64,000 nucleotides of DNA. It comes from Winogradskyella pelagia. GTDB lineage: Bacteria; Bacteroidota; Bacteroidia; Flavobacteriales; Flavobacteriaceae. The translations under genes and the position numbers were made by a program. The stretch spans positions 155,846 to 219,845 of the forward strand of contig NZ_JAGEVF010000006.1 in assembly GCF_017581965.1 (NCBI RefSeq). The letters run 5' to 3'. Every line of letters starts with the position of its first letter. Position 1 is the first letter of the stretch. Shown one piece after another: positions 62,664-64,000 of the stretch. A model generated the notes under the pieces. It had not been told where the DNA came from and did not search any database. It saw only the letters and a list, made by a program, of their open reading frames with translations.

Positions 62664-64000
62664 TTGAAAGTTCAAATCGTCATATTAATTTTAGGCCTTT
62701 GCATTATGCAGGCTGTCAGCTCACAAGAAGCAGATGGTGTCATGGCTTTGAACTTGCCTTTGAGAAATTCATTAACTTTTAATAGATATCTCATTAACCC
62801 AACATTTAGTTTTGTGAGAGAGCAAACTAAATTTATTAGTATAACTAACAAAAGAGAATGGGTACAATTTAACGATGCTCCCCAAACTTATATCGCTAAT
62901 TATGGTGGGCGATTTAAAGAAAATATTGGTGCTGGCCTCAGTCTTTTTCAGCAGAACAATGGCGTGCTTACTACTTTTGGAGGCGTACTAAACTTCTCCT
63001 ATAACGCGCAGCTGAGCAGAAGTACCAATCTTACATTTGGCTTAAATATAGGTGCCTACCAAAGTGGAATAAACACATCTAACGTTGTGGTTAATATAGA
63101 AGATCCCGCTTTACAGAATGTTCCCCAGAACTTCTTGTTAACAGTAAATCCAGGAATAAATTATGGTACTGAGTTTTTAGATTTTGGATTATCGGTTCAG
63201 AACCTTGCCTTGTACAATTTTGAATCCTCAGAATTATTACAAGATAATCCTCAGCAAGGCATTCAGGCTCATGCAATGTATACAGGTTATATGCAGAGTC
63301 GTGGCTTCTTTGATAACAGTAAGTTTACGGGTTTACTGCGCTCGGAATTTTATAAAGACGAAACCATTATTTCTGGTAATGCAATGGTTACTGTGCCAAT
63401 TGGTTTATGGGCCCAAATTGGGTATAATACCGTTTTTGGAGTTTCAGGAGGAGCTGGCCTTAATATTACAGAAAATATAGCTGTCGAATATAATTTTGAA
63501 TTGGCTACTGGAGATATAAGCGGTTTTGGTCCCTCACATGAAATTACTTTAGCATATCGTTTTACTCCAAATCGTAGACTCGATTACAGCAATGATGATG
63601 AAGTTGCTGGATTGCTCTCTAGTGGTAAGAGAAAACGAACAATAAGAAAACCAAGGCAAAATAGTAGAACCTCATCAGACACCAAACGATTGGCTGAGAA
63701 CAAAGCTCAAACACGCGCCAAAGCTGAAGCTGCAATAATAGCAGCAGAAAAGACTAATCAAGAAGCCGAAGCTAAAGCACGGGCCGAAGCACAACGTTTA
63801 GCTGAAGAAAAAGCGAAGCAAGAAGCCGAAGCTAAGGCTCAGGCGGAAGCACAACGTTTAGCTGAACAAAAAGCGAAGCAAGAAGCCGAAGCTAAAGCTC
63901 AGGCAGAAGCGCAACGTTTAGCTGAACAAAAAGCGAAGCAAGAAGCCGAAGCTAAAGCTCAGGCGGAAGCGCAACGTTTAGCTGAACAAAAAGCGAAGCA
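62664..64000 (+). CDS. PorP/SprF-like outer-membrane protein with repeat-rich tail, partial
   Basis: Translation from a TTG at 62664, one base after the previous stop, gives an open frame to the window end (at least 445 residues). A signal peptide (about 1-20, 'LGLCIMQAVSSQ') is followed by a barrel typical of PorP/SprF proteins: 'LPLRNSLTFNRYLINPTFSF' in part, 'FKENIGAGLSLFQQNNG', 'GLWAQIGYNTVFGVSGGAGLNI' in part. The barrel ends near residue 310. Then a basic linker ('SGKRKRTIRKPRQ') leads into a long Ala/Glu/Lys/Gln coiled coil from about residue 325, including 20-residue repeats from 366. A C-terminal domain may follow beyond the window. TTG was chosen because no ATG precedes the signal peptide. 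Confidence 0.85.
   Translation, partial: MKVQIVILILGLCIMQAVSSQEADGVMALNLPLRNSLTFNRYLINPTFSFVREQTKFISITNKREWVQFNDAPQTYIANYGGRFKENIGAGLSLFQQNNGVLTTFGGVLNFSYNAQLSRSTNLTFGLNIGAYQSGINTSNVVVNIEDPALQNVPQNFLLTVNPGINYGTEFLDFGLSVQNLALYNFESSELLQDNPQQGIQAHAMYTGYMQSRGFFDNSKFTGLLRSEFYKDETIISGNAMVTVPIGLWAQIGYNTVFGVSGGAGLNITENIAVEYNFELATGDISGFGPSHEITLAYRFTPNRRLDYSNDDEVAGLLSSGKRKRTIRKPRQNSRTSSDTKRLAENKAQTRAKAEAAIIAAEKTNQEAEAKARAEAQRLAEEKAKQEAEAKAQAEAQRLAEQKAKQEAEAKAQAEAQRLAEQKAKQEAEAKAQAEAQRLAEQKAK
63759..64000 (+). repeat. 60-bp tandem repeat, four copies, continuing past the edge
   Basis: A 60-bp unit occurs four times in a row in the coding frame, beginning CAAGAAGCCGAAGCTAAAGC. It encodes 20 residues of the type 'QEAEAKAQAEAQRLAEQK'. 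Copies differ by only a few bases, mostly synonymous or Glu/Gln and Arg/Gln changes, which suggests recent duplication. The array is cut by the window end. Confidence 0.93.

Overview
The window is chromosomal DNA of a Bacteroidota bacterium, very probably a marine Flavobacteriaceae. Signs are low GC with many A/T runs, promoters of the TTTG...TAnnTTTG type, type IX secretion (T9SS) C-terminal domains, a gliding-motility-associated C-terminal domain next to a PorP/SprF-like protein, and many flavobacterial families (DUF6090-like, DUF4251-like, YwqK/MORN-like, DUF5117/5118-type metalloprotease). I see no rRNA, tRNA, CRISPR array or complete insertion sequence.

Layout. 1-4451: the 3' part of a histidine operon, hisC (partial)-hisB-hisH-hisA-hisF-hisIE, with a lone GIY-YIG nuclease gene bracketed by a palindromic repeat between hisC and hisB. 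4452-16509: housekeeping and envelope genes (TruA-like, Dps, MscS-type channel, large zinc metalloprotease operon, M23/LysM peptidase). 16807-19680: two unrecognised proteins ahead of a TPR adenylate cyclase. 19681-32255: an SLC12-like transporter, then divergent peptide-processing genes (penicillin-acylase-like; CocE-like hydrolase, BNR-repeat protein, S9 peptidase). 32267-34458: cold-shock-domain protein and small membrane proteins.

34459-41851 looks like an accessory island. A tight, AT-rich, five-gene minus-strand operon (40000 to 35332) encodes a Cro/C1-type HTH protein, a DNA cytosine-5 methyltransferase, a protein carrying both a MORC/Hsp90-like GHKL ATPase and a histidine-kinase module, a stand-alone receiver protein, and a small protein with a His/Cys dyad like that of caspase-fold (CHAT-like) peptidases. 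The genes overlap by 1 nt or lie 6 nt apart. The island is bordered by gene-poor DNA with hairpins, a decayed reading frame and an imperfect direct repeat (34827-34869 and 41607-41648). I propose that this is a phosphorelay-controlled conflict or defence system: methylation marks self DNA, the double-ATPase kinase senses a change, and the receiver controls a protease-like effector. This is the most interesting locus in the window.

41852-58702: GPP34-like protein, RlmF, fasciclin lipoprotein, CspA-like protein, universal stress protein with a CPA2 antiporter, SlyD-like FKBP, MltF-like transglycosylase, an AraC regulator with a cyclase-like N-terminus, a YbbA/YbbP-like ABC exporter beside a TesA-like esterase, an alcohol dehydrogenase, and small envelope proteins. 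58703-64000: a regulatory intergenic region with a perfect 16-bp palindrome, then a surface-protein cluster: a beta-helix protein, a protein with the gliding-motility C-terminal domain, and a PorP/SprF-like barrel fused to a long Ala/Glu/Lys/Gln tail built from 60-bp tandem repeats that run off the window.
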